Shown: positions 22,291 to 33,202 of the stretch, in pieces
Numbering within the stretch: the first letter of the stretch is position 1
Layout: every line of letters begins with the position of its first letter
Origin: Ornithodoros turicata
Taxonomy: Eukaryota; Arthropoda; Arachnida; Ixodida; Argasidae
Assembly (NCBI RefSeq): GCF_037126465.1
Contig: NC_088205.1
Coordinates: forward strand, 27,015,482-27,079,481
Length of the DNA: 64,000 nucleotides
Direction: 5' to 3'
Position numbers and translations under genes: made by a program
Notes under the pieces: model-generated
The model's input: the letters and a program-made list of their open reading frames with translations, nothing else
What the model was told of the DNA's origin: nothing
Databases searched by the model: none

Positions 22291-22560
22291 CAGGATAGTG
22301 CTATATATATATATATATAATACTACACATGCATGCATAGCTATGTTGAAATATTACTTTGCGCGTTCTTATGGCAACTGTGTACATTAACGTTTACTCT
22401 GTGTATATATTGTCTTCTTCGGAACATGTTTATACGAGGAAAATAAAGTCAGGACCAGGAGGCGCGTGAGGCGCGAACGTGGTTCACGTCCTGGTTATCG
22501 CGAGACCGAGTACGGACGTATTTTCTGATAACTCAACGAAGGAACGATACTGTGTCATTA
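22291..22560. other. Possible solo LTR-like stretch (weak)
   Basis: After an (AT)n run (22301-22319) there is a stretch with AATAAAGTC (about 22442) and a GC-rich segment containing GGCGCGTGAGGCGCGAACG. A poly-A signal-like word followed by such a segment is common at LTR R-U5. I could not find matched TG/CA ends, so this stays a suggestion. Confidence 0.2.
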
Positions 22561-22614
22561 CCGCTAGCTTCTGCAACTGATGCGTATCTGCAACACGTTA
22601 CTCATTATTATTAG

Positions 22615-22887
22615 CAGCGGCATGGCCGAGCGGGTGAAGGCGTCCCGCCCGTTGGTGGTAGCCAAGGTCGTGCTGAAGACTGGGAGGTGGTGGGTTCGAG
22701 TCCTACCACCGGCTGTTTTCCCTGGGTTTTATGAAAGACTTTCCAGTCTAATGTCGGCACAGTTCCCACTGAAGTCGGCCCAGGACGCATACTAACCGCC
22801 CTGTCCCCCACTCCGCCCTGCTGTCCTCTCTGCATCTGTCCACATCTGTACGCGGCTCATAGGCAAAGTTGTTTCGCGGCGCTAACA
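22615..22887 (+). mobile_element. tRNA-derived SINE, subfamily 1, full length
   Basis: The most complete copy. The head GCGGCATGGCCGAGCGGGTG is the 5' part of a type II tRNA (Ser/Leu-like) with an A box TGGCCGAGCGGG, and the B box is GGTTCGAGTCC at about 22694. The body has CCCTGGGTTTT, AATGTCGGCACAGTTCC and AAGTCGGCCCAGGACGCA. The tail has CCTGCTGTCCTCTC and CCACATCTGTACGCGGCTCA, ending GTTTCGCGGCGCTAACA before a CA-rich end. It is transcribed by RNA polymerase III in principle and would need a LINE for retroposition. Confidence 0.9.
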
Positions 22888-23990
22888 TGAATGCACACAC
22901 AAAACACACACATTATTATTAGTATTGCCATGGTCGTGACAGTGTTGCGCGATTTTATTTCTTCGCCCTCAAAAATATGCACCAGCACCGAACTAGGTGG
23001 CCACACAACAGCGACTGCAGCACAAGACGGTCAGAGAAACGCCAATTAAACTACATTAAAAAAAAACTGATTTTCACTAAAGTATAGCATCTCTCGTCAT
23101 TCCCTGCGGGCTTCCCGTTGCGACATTTCGTTCCTCACAATACAGGCTTTATAGCTACTTCCAAAAATAATGAGGAAGGCGAAAAAGAAACCAAAACTAA
23201 CGACAGCCTGCAACCCAGGATGGTGAAAGTCTACGATACTCGACGGCTCTCGACATAACTGTACTCGTCTCTCACAGACAATGTGGTATACTATAAATAG
23301 CAATCAGAGGAGAAACTTTGTAGGAGCGACTGCACCATTCATCAAGACTCGGCCGTAACCTTGCCCTTTCGTAATTTCAGTGGCCATTCTTCTCGACAAT
23401 TGTGTGGGATTCGAATAGCAGCGCCACTGGCTGAGCCTCGTGTAGAGCAAGTATGGCGGGCTAGAGCCCGCCATGGAGCAAGACAAAAAGGCAAGACGTA
23501 AAAAAAGAAAAAGCGGAAAACGAGGAGAAATGAGGAAGATAACTCCGCTGCCCTCGTTTGTGTTCGCAGATTGGTAGGACTTTCTCTTATTATGTTGCTT
23601 GTGGGTACTAGCTCGATTCTCGAGGGCAGAATGTATTCATTGCCATGGCTTAGATTGCTTTCTCAGTTCATTTAGGACGAGCCGGGCAAACAAGACCAGA
23701 TGTCACAATGGCGGAGTTTCTCAGCTGTTAAATTGGAATGCAAGCACGCTGACAATGCGCAGACTACAGAGAAGAGTGTAGGATGGAGTATAATAGAATT
23801 TTTTTTTTCACTCCATTGTGGAAGACTTTGTCTTCTCAGTTGCTAGTCCTACGCTCTTCGATAGAGTCGACGAACAGCAACATCAATTGGAAGTGGGGCG
23901 CTCTGCGTAAAGGGAAATAACACGGGGAGGCCGATCGCAGCAATGAGGACCTGCTGCTCCGCATTCGTGTGTTACAGTCTTATAGGGTTG
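22888..23990. other. No gene seen
   Basis: A short inverted repeat (TATGGCGGGC/AGCCCGCCAT) lies at 23452-23475. A T-run is at 23801-23810. Otherwise nothing recognised. Confidence 0.4.
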
Positions 23991-24665
23991 CCACCAGGCC
24001 GGTATTATACCGGCACGGCCGGTTATTTGCTCGCTGTGCCGGTTGCCGGTAGGAAGGTGATACCGGCAGCCTTTTGCCGGTATTTGTGGCTCAAGACCTT
24101 CCATAGGGGCTTCTGCGGGCTTTCAGGTCAACATTCCACTATAGCTTGAATAAACCTGGAGCACAGACCCAACTCCGCAGTCACCAGTCGTTTTCTTAGC
24201 TATTTATTTTTATTATTATCATCGTTCTTCATTAATTATGCATCGTTAAAATTATATATAAAATATATAAACTAATTATCATCGTTATTCTTGTGTTCGG
24301 AGGGGATAAGATTAATGGGTGTGCAAAGCTGTTGGTGGTTGTGTCGAGCCAGCTAGAACTAAGGCCGTATACAACCATCATGAGATCTCCGCCTGCAAGG
24401 GTTTGTCTGCGTCAATGAGTTTTTCAAAGTAAGGGGCAGACCAGTCCGGTTGCTCCAATACGATCCAGTGTAGCGTTCATGCATGTTTATAGCATCAATG
24501 ATCCTGCCACATACACGATTATCTTGAGCAAGCACGCTCACTCTTTCTCTCTCTGTGCTCATCCACCCCTCGCCCACTTTCCCTTTCCCGCGAGCCTTTC
24601 CTCCTTTCCCTCTATTCCACCTCCTCTCCCTCGGCCGGTATTTTTCACTACGAAAGGTGGCACCC
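23990..24665. mobile_element. Candidate hAT-like non-autonomous element
   Basis: The left end TAGGGTTGCCACC (about 23985) is inverted at the right as GGTGGCACCCTTG (about 24656-24668). The left subterminal part is packed with GCCGGT/ACCGGC words (about eight within 100 bp), and GGCCGGTATT recurs inside the right end. GTTACAG occurs just outside both ends but with extra bases on the left, so the target duplication is not clean. No transposase. Confidence 0.4.
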
Positions 24666-24716
24666 TTGTTACAGAGCACATACAGAGCACAATGTATAGA
24701 ACACATGTGTCGCCTA

Positions 24717-24746
24717 TTAGGTTAGGTTGGGCTAGGTTGGATTAGG
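24717..24746 (+). repeat. Short interstitial telomere-like (TTAGG)n
   Basis: Six consecutive pentamers: TTAGG, TTAGG, TTGGG, CTAGG, TTGGA, TTAGG. TTAGG is the telomere repeat of many arthropods. The array is short and degenerate. Confidence 0.55.
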
Positions 24747-24784
24747 CAACAACACCGCAACGCAGTCAAAGATGAAAATCCCAT

Positions 24785-25540
24785 CCGGGGGGCGGGAGGG
24801 GGTAACCTTGGGTAGACGAGTGGTCTGCCTGCATAGGCTGGCGGTACTTTGGAGGGAAATGGGTGGGAGGGGAAGGGGAGGACCCTTAACTTATTGACTG
24901 GTAAGTAGTATGTGTTCTTATTGCCGTCTTTGTGGGTCGACGACCTTGAAAAAGCCCAGAAGAGCTGTTAAGACGTGCTTCCAACGATGGAGGTTGCCAC
25001 GAGGCTAGACAATATCCTGGAGTTGGGGTTCAGACGTGCCGGTGTGCGGCACAGCTTGCTGCAGACTGCGTCTTGCATATGATGTGGATGGGCAATAGCG
25101 TGCTCCCCCGTTTCTGTTTCCTACAGTGGGGGCATCCAGGGCTCAGGGTACGGCCACGTGAGCTTGAAGACGTGTGTAGGCACTGCGGGATCGGATGCGA
25201 GGGAGCAGAAGAGCATCGGCGCTGGAACGGCCACCAGTTGCACAGAAGGGTGGTGCAGATCCGTCTCTCGTGTGCTTGCCATGGTGTAGCCTCCACACAT
25301 GCCCCATGATTGATTTCGAGCAGCAGAAATTGCTTCGGGAGAGCTTTTGACTTTCGGTCTGCTTCTCGCAGCTGTTTTAGCCAGAGCGTCAGTGTGGTCA
25401 TTGCTTGCTATGCCGTTGTGGGAAGGTATCCACTGTAGCGATACTGCAGTGCCCTGGGATTCAAGCTGTGCTATATGCAGCCGGTAGGGATGAAACAATA
25501 TCGATGTTTTATGCATGCGACTTCCCTTGACCAAGTCGTT
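24785..25540 (-). mobile_element. LINE relic: RNase H end, C-terminus, 3' UTR
   Basis: On the minus strand the frame shows AVSLQWIPSHNGIASNDHTD, then ALAKTAARSR, which is the SHxGIxxNDxAD block of LINE RNase H. A C-terminal CPHC motif follows about 270 bp later, after frame changes. The 3' UTR (24.79-24.89 kb) contains GCCAGCCTATGCAGGCAGAC and ACTCGTCTACCCAAGGTTA, and a related plus-strand 3' UTR occurs at 33.38-33.47 kb. Stops and shifts show it is dead. It ends where the mariner relic begins. Confidence 0.75.
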
Positions 25541-25544
25541 CGCA

Positions 25545-26330
25545 CATTGCTGTAACGACCGAAACTGTTGGTGCCGCAGGTGATCTTATTCGTCAAGACA
25601 GACGCATTATTGTCAAAGAGCTGGCTGAGTTGAGAGATCAGGATGTAAGTGTTGGGTAAGCCGATTTCATTATACGAGAGAAGTCCGAGCGGTACTCATA
25701 GTCAATTCTGGCAGTGACTTCCCTAGATCTTAACTATCGGCGGCCAATCATTCCTTCATCTGTTATCACATCATCTCATCTCATGCTGACTACAGTCGTC
25801 GCGCTGCTCACATAAGAGAGACCAACAACGGCAAGCCAGTCTCGTTGTCACCACCACCATTATACGGGAGAAGTTGCAGTATGCAAAGGTGTCCGCAAGG
25901 TGGATTCCCGGGAGCCTTACGCATGAAATGAAGGAATGCTCTGTCGAGGCATGTACAGCGCTTCTCAGACGCTATCAGGAGGAAGGGGAGGTGAAGGAAT
26001 TTTTTAGTTGCGTCGTCACTGGTGACGAAAGCTATGTGCATTACCTTCAACAAAGGACAAGAGAGAAAAAAAAAAGAAACGATCACAGAATGGAGTCACA
26101 GCTCGTCACCGAAACCGAAGAAGTTTCGAAGTCATGCAGGCGCGGGGAAAGTCCTTTCGAAGTTTTTTTTTTTTTTATCACAAAGGTACTACCGTTGAGC
26201 ACTATATGCCTGGGGGCATACGGTGAACGCCAAAACATATTGTGATCTGCTAGTGACACATCTGAAGCCCGCTAAAAGGACAAAACGCCACGGGCAACGA
26301 AAGCGGCGATATATGGGCTAGCATAGTTGG
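25545..26330 (+). pseudogene. mariner-type transposase pseudogene
   Basis: Three frames together give a mariner transposase. The N-terminal helix-turn-helix part reads ETVGAAGDLIRQDRRIIVKE, then LAELRDQDVSVG. The catalytic part has KVSARWIPGSLTHEMKE, CSVEACTALLRRYQEEG and SCVVTGDESYVHY, where the D of TGDE is the second catalytic acid. Later frames read SSSPKPKKFRSHAGAGKVLS, EHYMP and YCDLLVTHLKPA. It is broken by a TAA (about 25657), a retroposon at 25684-25859, frame shifts near the A-run (26068-26077) and T-run (26164-26176), and lacks the N-terminus and inverted ends. It sits directly beside the LINE relic on its left. Confidence 0.85.
25684..25859 (+). mobile_element. Retroposon insertion (SINE subfamily-2 tail) in mariner
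   Basis: The insert is flanked by a 15-bp duplication, ATTATACGAGAGAAG (25669-25683) and ATTATACGGGAGAAG (25860-25874), differing at one base. Its 3' part, ACCAACAACGGCAAGCCAGT ... CACCACCACC, matches the tail of SINE subfamily 2 at 43.1 kb and the fragment at 38.5 kb. Duplication length and the simple-repeat tail point to target-primed retroposition. Removing it restores continuity of the mariner coding sequence. Confidence 0.8.
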
Positions 26331-26544
26331 CGTGCATGACAGGTGATTCTGGGGCGCACAACGCCTAAAAGAAAAACGTAAACTAAACATGAATAAAAAG
26401 AAACGTAAGGAAATCATTTTTTAAACAAATTTCAGAATTTTCAAGGGCATTCCTCTCCAACGTAACAATGCCCGCCCGCATACGTTCCGTATGACTACCG
26501 CAACCATTTCCGTACTTCTATTTGATTGCCTTCCACATCCACCA
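26331..26544. other. No gene seen
   Basis: Follows the mariner relic. A clear inverted terminal repeat was not found. Confidence 0.35.
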
Positions 26545-26965
26545 TCTTCTTTCTTTGTTTATTTATTTATTTATTTGGTAGACGATTTAGTAGAATACAG
26601 AGTCAGATATGCAACTGTAAGGGCGGACCCTGTTATACAGTCCCTGAAAAAAGAAAAAAAGAAAAAAGAAAAGAAAACATGGCAGCATACTGTCCCGATA
26701 GGACAAAGGTATTCGATACCACAGATTGCATAAATAGGCACTTTTGGACACTGTGAAAAAATTACATGACACACATTATTTACATACATTGATTATGACA
26801 CATCCATTAATTGCATAAATAAAAATGGGCTAGTTTACGGATGTAACTAGTTGCAGAGGAAGTATTTTCGAGTCTTATGTTTAAATAGATCGAAAGAAGT
26901 GACACTTCTAATGCTCACTGGCAAATTATTCCACATCGTACAGCCGTAGAATTTAAAAGAGAAAA
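26545..26965 (-). mobile_element. CR1/L2-like LINE, C-terminus and 3' UTR
   Basis: The minus strand encodes WNNLPVSIRSVTSFDLFKHK, then TRKYFLCN and a stop, the standard closing segment (WNxLPxxIR..SFxxFKxxLKxYFL) of CR1/L2/RTE-like LINEs without RNase H. The 3' UTR includes GGGACTGTATAACAGGGTCC and ends in an (AAAT)n tail (TTTATTTATTTATTTATTTGG on plus at about 26558). A CT-rich stretch lies at 26645-26680. 5'-truncated. Confidence 0.75.
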
Positions 26966-27385
26966 ATTCACCAGGCCTTGCGCCTTCGGGCTACCACGTC
27001 TTTGGAGGACTCACGGACGATCTTGGCCGTAAGTCTGCATCCGACGAAGATGTGAAATCAGCAGCGAATGAAAGGTTACGCACCTGCCCAAAACAATTCT
27101 TCTCTGCTGGAATACAGGCGCTTTCCGAAGAATGGCGCACCTGCATTGAAAATCTGAAAATCCCATCTCATCGTCATCATTTATTGTTGTTGTTGCTCAG
27201 GGGCTATACGTGGAAAAATAACACAATGTTTCCCAGTCCTACCCTATAGCACGTACCTGCATGTAGCCACACAAGTGTGCGCGGACTCACCTTATGTGTA
27301 AATCGACTCCCCATAAAAATTATTATTATTTGTGCTTCGTTTATTATTATTATTATTTCTTGTATTATTATTTGAAATTATAAGT

Positions 27386-27465
27386 AATCCTAAATAACTT
27401 ACAGACGGACACTGAAAATGCATATTCGTGCATTTTCAGTGCCCGTCAATAAGTTATTTGGGATT
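27386..27465. repeat. 37-bp arm palindrome
   Basis: AATCCTAAATAACTTA... with CACTGAAAATGCA pairs with TGCATTTTCAGTG... AAGTTATTTGGGATT around a 6-nt loop (27423-27428). Five mismatches or so. Strong cruciform or fold-back candidate. Confidence 0.7.
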
Positions 27466-28394
27466 ATACTTTTTGAACCACCCTTCGTATACGTTCCTGA
27501 ACGTCAGCAACTCCAGACGCATTTGCTCTAAACGCTCGCTGGCTTTAGAGAAGAGCACGTTCTCAACGCCGTGTTCATATTTTAAAATTGATTAGCGAAT
27601 CAATATACGTGCACTGGTGTGTTTACCGCGATCAAAATTCTTATCGCACCTTGAGGCGGCAGAACACTGGCAAAGGCAGCAAAAGAAACAGCAACAACAC
27701 TTAAATTATGAACGGTGACGCCATAATAATGCTGGAAAGATATCCTACCAATGACCGATATTTCTTGCCCATTCAGTTCTCTGCGTCAGCTCAATTTGAA
27801 GGTGCATTCTCTGTACCATGCGTTATTTATTGGTCGTCTACGGTGTCGCTTTCTGTCATTCTAAGTCGACGCTTCCGATCGAAATCCTATATGCACGTTA
27901 AATTCCTATCATACGTTCGAAACGCAGTCCACTTAGCCGCGACACAGGAAGTAGCAGCGATGTTTAAAAATCGCAGGTATGGCGAGCAGCTCCTATATGC
28001 AAGCTGCACGCAGACCTTAACAATGGCAAGTTACAAAAAATAAAAGAAAATCGTTTGAGGCGTGTGGGAAGGTTTTTGAAATTGGTACCTGCGTGCCCTT
28101 TGAAAATGCCTCGCTCCGCCCTGTCTTCGATACAGTTGCCGTTTATCCGGAGAGAAAAGGTCGCCCGTCTTCAATCCAGAGCAATAAAGTAAATGAATGT
28201 CTACGCAAAGCCACGGGAGAAAGGAAATGGTTGCCCTTTTTTCCCGTCAATCGATCTTTACTATGCCGTGAAGGCGTGACCTTGTTTCTTCTTCATAGGT
28301 TGGAAATGGAAAAGAAAAAGAAAAAGTGATTCTTTTCTATCGTCTATTTTTTTTTTTTTATTTACTGACACATTGCTCGTACACTGATGAAATG
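27466..28394. other. No gene supported
   Basis: An open frame of 111 codons (27708-28043, plus) has no recognisable motif. T/A-rich run at 28348-28361. Confidence 0.35.
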
Positions 28395-28549
28395 TCCCAA
28401 GCAGCACAATGTACTGGAAGTCGAGTGCATTAGGGGTGGACGGTATGTGTCTTATCAATGTTCTCTAGTTTCATGAATCTGTTCAAGGCCTTTCATCTAC
28501 CCGTCCACCCCTATTGCACTCGACTTTCAGTGCATTTTGCTGCTTGGGG
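28395..28549. repeat. Fold-back element with CCCAAGCAGCA ends
   Basis: The left arm CCCAAGCAGCACAATGTACT then GTCGAGTGCATTAGGGGTGG (28396-28441) returns inverted at 28500-28548. Arms are about 48 bp, spacer about 55 bp, no coding content. A MITE-type hairpin. Confidence 0.65.
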
Positions 28550-28810
28550 TGGGACTACGAGGCCGAAGCCTGTTATGTAGTCCCGTGAGGCCAAACAATA
28601 TGGAAACTGCGTTACATGTCTTGTGGGTCAGCCTATCAGCACAAGTGTAACAAAGTGAAACCACAGGTATGTAACAGATGTACAACAAATTAACAGCATC
28701 AGCAATAGTTATCTCAACTACAACGCTAACACCTAAAGTAAAATGACTAGCCCTAATAATACTAAATGACATGCATCACTAGCAACAATATCATACAGTA
28801 AAACAGTCAT
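28550..28810 (-). mobile_element. Possible LINE 3' end (GGGACTACATAACAGG type)
   Basis: Minus-strand sequence CACGGGACTACATAACAGGC followed by CTCGTAGTCCC resembles the end of the CR1/L2-like LINE at 26.6 kb (GGGACTGTATAACAGG). No coding region is recognisable upstream, so the call is tentative. Confidence 0.35.
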
Positions 28811-29700
28811 TATGGCGTTTCGCTTTTTTTTCTCTTTTGGTGCAATGGGTAAATTTATTACAGTTCTACACGCATCAATTACTCCACACTAGAAACAGAG
28901 CTAGACGTGGCAAATCTTATAATTTTAACGAAGGAGTCAACGTACAGTTCAGCCTATGTACGGTTCGATGCGCAACAACACCGTGCTTATGACAACAGCC
29001 AGCGCCTGATGTTGTTGTTATCACTACAGTGTACAGTTAAATGTATTCAATGCAACGTACGTCCCTCCTATGTCCATATGCATCAAAAGAAACTTTTATA
29101 GGGCTATAGGATCTACATACATCAACATTAGGACAAAAACTAGACAGGTACGACGTTCCCCGTGTTTGTCTTTGTGTTTCGCTGTGCTGTGTTTTTCTAG
29201 TCATGTAACAACCGGCCCCTTTCATCGCTTATGTAACAGGTTGGGAGTTGTGTAATATGTACAGCGGGTCCCGAGACTGTGAATCGTCCATCATCGTGGA
29301 TGGACGCGCGCACCATAGCACCTCGAAGCAATCTTGCCCAAATGTAAACAAGTTACGCTGGGATATTTCCTTTCTACCAGTGCATTATTTTATCATCATC
29401 CGTCTCATAAGAAACTCAACAGCAATGGTGGTAGCGTTCCGCTCCTGTATAGCTGAGAGTTTCTCCAAATCACCACCATTATTTAGTTGCTGCACCTTCG
29501 AGTAACCAAACGTGGAGGAGGTGGTATTCCTCTACATGAGTACTGACCGGCGATGATGGAATGTCTCAGCAGGTGGACGGTCGTAGACTCACGCTACGAC
29601 GGTGCCGGTAGAACTGATGAGAACAGCAGGGTCACATCGTCGTCGTCCATGGGCCGCCACATCACTCCCCCTCAGACGCAGTGCGGTGCATGCAGTTTTT
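28811..29700. other. No gene seen
   Basis: Shares GTACAGTTCAGCCTATGT (28944) with 32.82 kb, suggesting an unnamed dispersed repeat. A short hairpin CGTCCATC/GATGGACG lies at 29285-29306. Confidence 0.35.
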
Positions 29701-29712
29701 TTTATTGCATGT

Positions 29713-29992
29713 AAGCGCCGCAAAGCAACTGTTGCTATGAGCGGCGTACAGATGTGCACAGACGGAGATAGGACAGCAGGAAGGAGTGGGGGACAGGGGC
29801 ATTAGTGTGCGTTCTGGGCCGACTTCAGGGGGAACTGCGCCGACATTCCTCTGGAAAGTCTTCGGAAAACCCAGGGAAAACCTCAGACAGCACAACCGGC
29901 GGTAGGATTCGAACCCACCACCTCCCAGTGTAGAGCACGACCTTGGTTACCACCAACGAGCGGACGCCTTAGCCCACTCGGCCATGCCGCTG
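29713..29992 (-). mobile_element. tRNA-derived SINE, subfamily 1, full length
   Basis: A complete copy in reverse. The head, on the minus strand, reads AGCGGCATGGCCGAGTGGGC, the B box GGTTCGAATCC, and the body and tail follow the copy at 22.6 kb. Near the end the terminal stem GTACGCCGC/GCGGCGC encloses AGCAACAGTTGCT. A T-run on the plus strand (29696-29703) is its A-tail. Confidence 0.9.
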
Positions 29993-30300
29993 GTAGGTCT
30001 ACCTTGTAGGCCACTGGACCAAGGTGATACCAAGGTACCCCAAAGTAGACTGGACTTCTGCTTCGATACAAATACATACTTGTTGTTGATGTTGTTGTTC
30101 GCTCGCTTACTAATGATGATCAGACAGTTCTTAGTGAGACTCGCGCACTCGTCTCCTATGCTGTACAGTTACGAATCCAGTTTCTTATTCGCTTACGGCT
30201 AGCCATTGGCTAGCTGCTCGATATTAATACAACACCCTTACCTTTCGTGGTTAATTTCCGGTAAACGTCAAGGCACTCTAGGAAGCGAACAACTACCAGC
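29993..30300. other. No gene seen
   Basis: Contains a (GTT) run near 30081-30100. Nothing else recognised. Confidence 0.35.
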
Positions 30301-30304
30301 TTCA

Positions 30305-30960
30305 TATTGAAAGCTCTAAAAGCGCACAAAACAAGGGACAACAAGACGAGACGAACATAAGCGCTCACTTTCAACATTTCACTTTACTTGAGAACAACTT
30401 TTCACCCACCCACCGAACTACCACTCGTGAGTCATATAATCTAACCTTCCCAGTTCGCTTCCTCTAAAAAGTTACGAATCCTATCTGAGTAAAATAGTGA
30501 CTTACTAACACGCTTGTCTACTGATTGGCTGATTACCCTGACTTGTTCAAATAATAATGCTTTCTTCATTCCTATCGTACTTTTATCGTTCTAAATTACA
30601 GTTTTACAATTTTACAATGTCGAAATTACAGTTTTAGACATGTTCTTTTTATCGTGGCCTGTTCCAAAATTGAACTACATCCTGAGCACTTTTCTGTGCG
30701 CTCCCTTATGTTACTACATTCCTAAAAAATTTACTAAAAATACTACTAAAAAATGTTGTTAGTGAGCCACCTGCTTGTCTTGTTCGTCTTCTCTTCTTTG
30801 GTTTTAGTGCTTTTAATTCGTGATGTCCCACCAATAGGCCCAGCGCGACGTCTTACGTTACTACATTCGAATAAAATCAAATGTTGAAAGTCTCTAGTCT
30901 CGTTGTCCCTTGTTCTTGCACGCTTTTACGCCTTTTATTATGGGCCAGTACCAACAAGCC
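30305..30960. repeat. Fold-back element, arms about 60 bp
   Basis: AAAAGCGCACAAAACAAGGG and ACTTTCAACATTTCA at the left (30313-30385) return inverted near 30875-30945 as AAATGTTGAAAGT and CCCTTGTTCTTGCACGCTTT. The spacer of about 500 bp is AT-rich and non-coding. Confidence 0.6.
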
Positions 30961-31330
30961 CAAAGTACACAATCTTTTCAACTACCACTTTCTTCCAAAC
31001 TGCATAAGTTTCTCTGCCAATCATCATAATGTGCTCGGTGTTCGCCATAAGCGACAATGAAACCCAAGGACCGGATGTGTGATGCGTTTTACGAGCGCGC
31101 CTGAAGCCAATTGCTTCGCACGCGCGCTCACTGCGCACGAGTGCTGAACGACGACGCAGATGTGAATCATGAATAAATTACACGTTTTGTCATATTCGCT
31201 AGCAGGAAGGAGAACACAGATTTCTCCATAGTATGCTTATTTAAGCGCGGTAAATGACATTTGGACACACTGGCGAGCTATACTTCACATAAGGGTTACA
31301 GGATGGTTACATAACTTATACGTGCAGAGT
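30961..31330. other. No gene seen
   Basis: No recognisable content. Confidence 0.35.
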
Positions 31331-31334
31331 TTTT

Positions 31335-31660
31335 GGAACTCCCTCTCTTTTGGTTAAATTCTACAAGACGTTCGTTTTACCACAACTAGAGTATGCATCT
31401 GTTGCATGGAACGCTTTCTGTCTTACTGAGAGCGATCGCGCCTCGAAGCTGTTCAGAAACGTGCACTTCACTTTGTTCACAACTTTTACCTCCGGGGTAT
31501 CCATGGCTTTGAATCGTTCGACTACCCGAGTCTCTTAAAGTACCTTCCTCCTCCCCCTAACATCGCGGCGTCAAATTGCTGACGCCACATTCCTTTACAA
31601 GTGTGTACTCCCAATTCTTGCTAGGCCGCATAAATTTCCGCAATTCTTGTAGTGCCCTTC
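31335..31660 (+). mobile_element. LINE fragment (reverse transcriptase thumb region)
   Basis: The plus strand encodes LVKFYKTFVLPQLEYASVAW then NAFCLTESDR, the conserved region after the RT palm in CR1/jockey-type LINEs (LYxxxVxPxLEYAxxVW). The frame shifts after about 31440, continuing with VQKRALHF-like and FDYPSLL sequence in another frame. Only the thumb part of the RT remains. Confidence 0.75.
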
Positions 31661-31684
31661 GCAATCCCCCGTCATTTTACTTTC

Positions 31685-31790
31685 ATTTTCCTTTTTTTTT
31701 CTTTTTTCATTTCATTTATTGTACCACAAGCGGTACAGGGGGCGGCTAAAAAGCAGCAACATGTGCTGCTTGACGAAGGCACAGCCCCAG
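31685..31790 (-). mobile_element. LINE 3' end with GTACC/GGTAC hairpin
   Basis: On the minus strand CCCCTGTACCGCTTGTGGTACA forms a short hairpin (GTACC, loop GCTTGT, GGTAC) followed by AATAAATGAAATGAAA, a simple-repeat tail typical of CR1/L2-like LINE ends. No coding part attached. Confidence 0.5.
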
Positions 31791-32195
31791 TAATGTTTAT
31801 GTACCCAGTTTATGTACACAAAATCTGCCCATATGACCACTCACACGTAGTTTTGGTAAACACATTTTCGTCCTCATGCGATATTTTTTCATCATATGAT
31901 TAACTTAAACGTGACATTGCATCTTCCTTAAATTAACTTTAGGTGCCTTCATTTGCTTCTTTGCTCTTGCTGCCTTCACTATTATTGTTTAGTGACTTTT
32001 CCTTCTCATCATTCCACTGTGTCATGTATTGTTTCAAATATTGCAATTTTGGTGCCTCTTCCCCAATTATTGTTTTGTTCCATTACGTCCCCCATATGTA
32101 CGTCTTCACATCCTTTCTCACCTTCATGTACGTTCCATTATTGCATTTTTGCCTCTGTTCGGTTTATCACTTGAACGTGTTGCTGCATACTACAG
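31791..32195. other. No gene seen
   Basis: T-rich sequence. Open frames are hydrophobic only because of composition. Confidence 0.35.
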
Positions 32196-32640
32196 GGTAT
32201 CCCAGCTAAATGCAAACATATTCTTTAAAAAACACACACATATATATATATATATATCACTTTTTCGGAGATTAAATCAATTGCATTATAGCATAGGCTG
32301 AAGGGCACTCATTGGGAGTGCATTAGAAACTCCTAGCGCAATGTCTTAATTAACTTTCAATAATTAACTTTTTAATTATAAAAGCTACGAAGTTGTCCTC
32401 ATGAGAACATCTCGTACCTTTGGTCAGATACCGGAGCCGTTTTCAGAACAAAAATCCGTTCGATAGATCGTCCGCAAAAAATTCGTGAAGGAACACAATT
32501 TTTTTCTTTATTTTGTTCCTTCCGCATCTTCGGAGACGCGTATTTCCTTCACCCCCAATGTGAGAGGGTGACGGTTATGGAAGATACGTCATAGATGTTA
32601 CCCCCACTTTAGATTATGTCGCCGTAGCATAATGCTCCTC
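32196..32640. repeat. One end of a CAGGGTATCCCAGCTAA-type DNA element
   Basis: TACAGGGTATCCCAGCTAAA at about 32190 resembles the ends of TA-target elements elsewhere here (CAGGGTCTTACCC at 55.63 kb, CAGGGAGTCCCAG at 49.87 kb). The opposite end was not found, so the element is truncated or its limit is unknown. (TA)n at 32236-32250. Confidence 0.35.
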
Positions 32641-33202
32641 TCTTTGTGAAGGTTTTGCAAGCCCTACACGGCAACTATACGTTCAGTGATCGGACAAAGT
32701 TGTTCCTGGAAATTTTATTGCACATCTACGTACGCTCTACGCCACAGTATATAAGAAGACATCGGGCTCGTATGTGCAACTTGAGAAATCCTACGACTCA
32801 AATGACGGCGTTTGTGTACAGTTCAGCCTATGTGCGAGTCCATCTACACAATGGACAGTTACATCTCTAAGTCAGAATTGTTTACAATTACCTATTGGAC
32901 AAAATTCTCACTGCAAACTGCTGACAAAAACTGTCCGGGCACGTGGGGCGAAGTATATCTATAGTGTGACGGAAATTATAAGAAACCATGACAGGAAAAC
33001 TGAAAACGAAACGCACACGAGAGAGAATTACTAAAACGCAAGCGAAGTGGCAAAGAAAAAAGAATGCGAGCAAGCGAGGTGGTAATTAAAATGCATATTT
33101 ATGCTCTTTCCCCGTGACCGAGGCTTTGCCCGTGTGTGTCTGTTTTCGTAGTCCCCAGTCTAGGGGTTTTAGTAAAATTTTACTAATTATAAACTGACTG
33201 TT

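Noticed and set aside
22291..22560. Definite solo LTR
   Set aside because: No matched ends or target duplication could be found; kept only as a weak suggestion.
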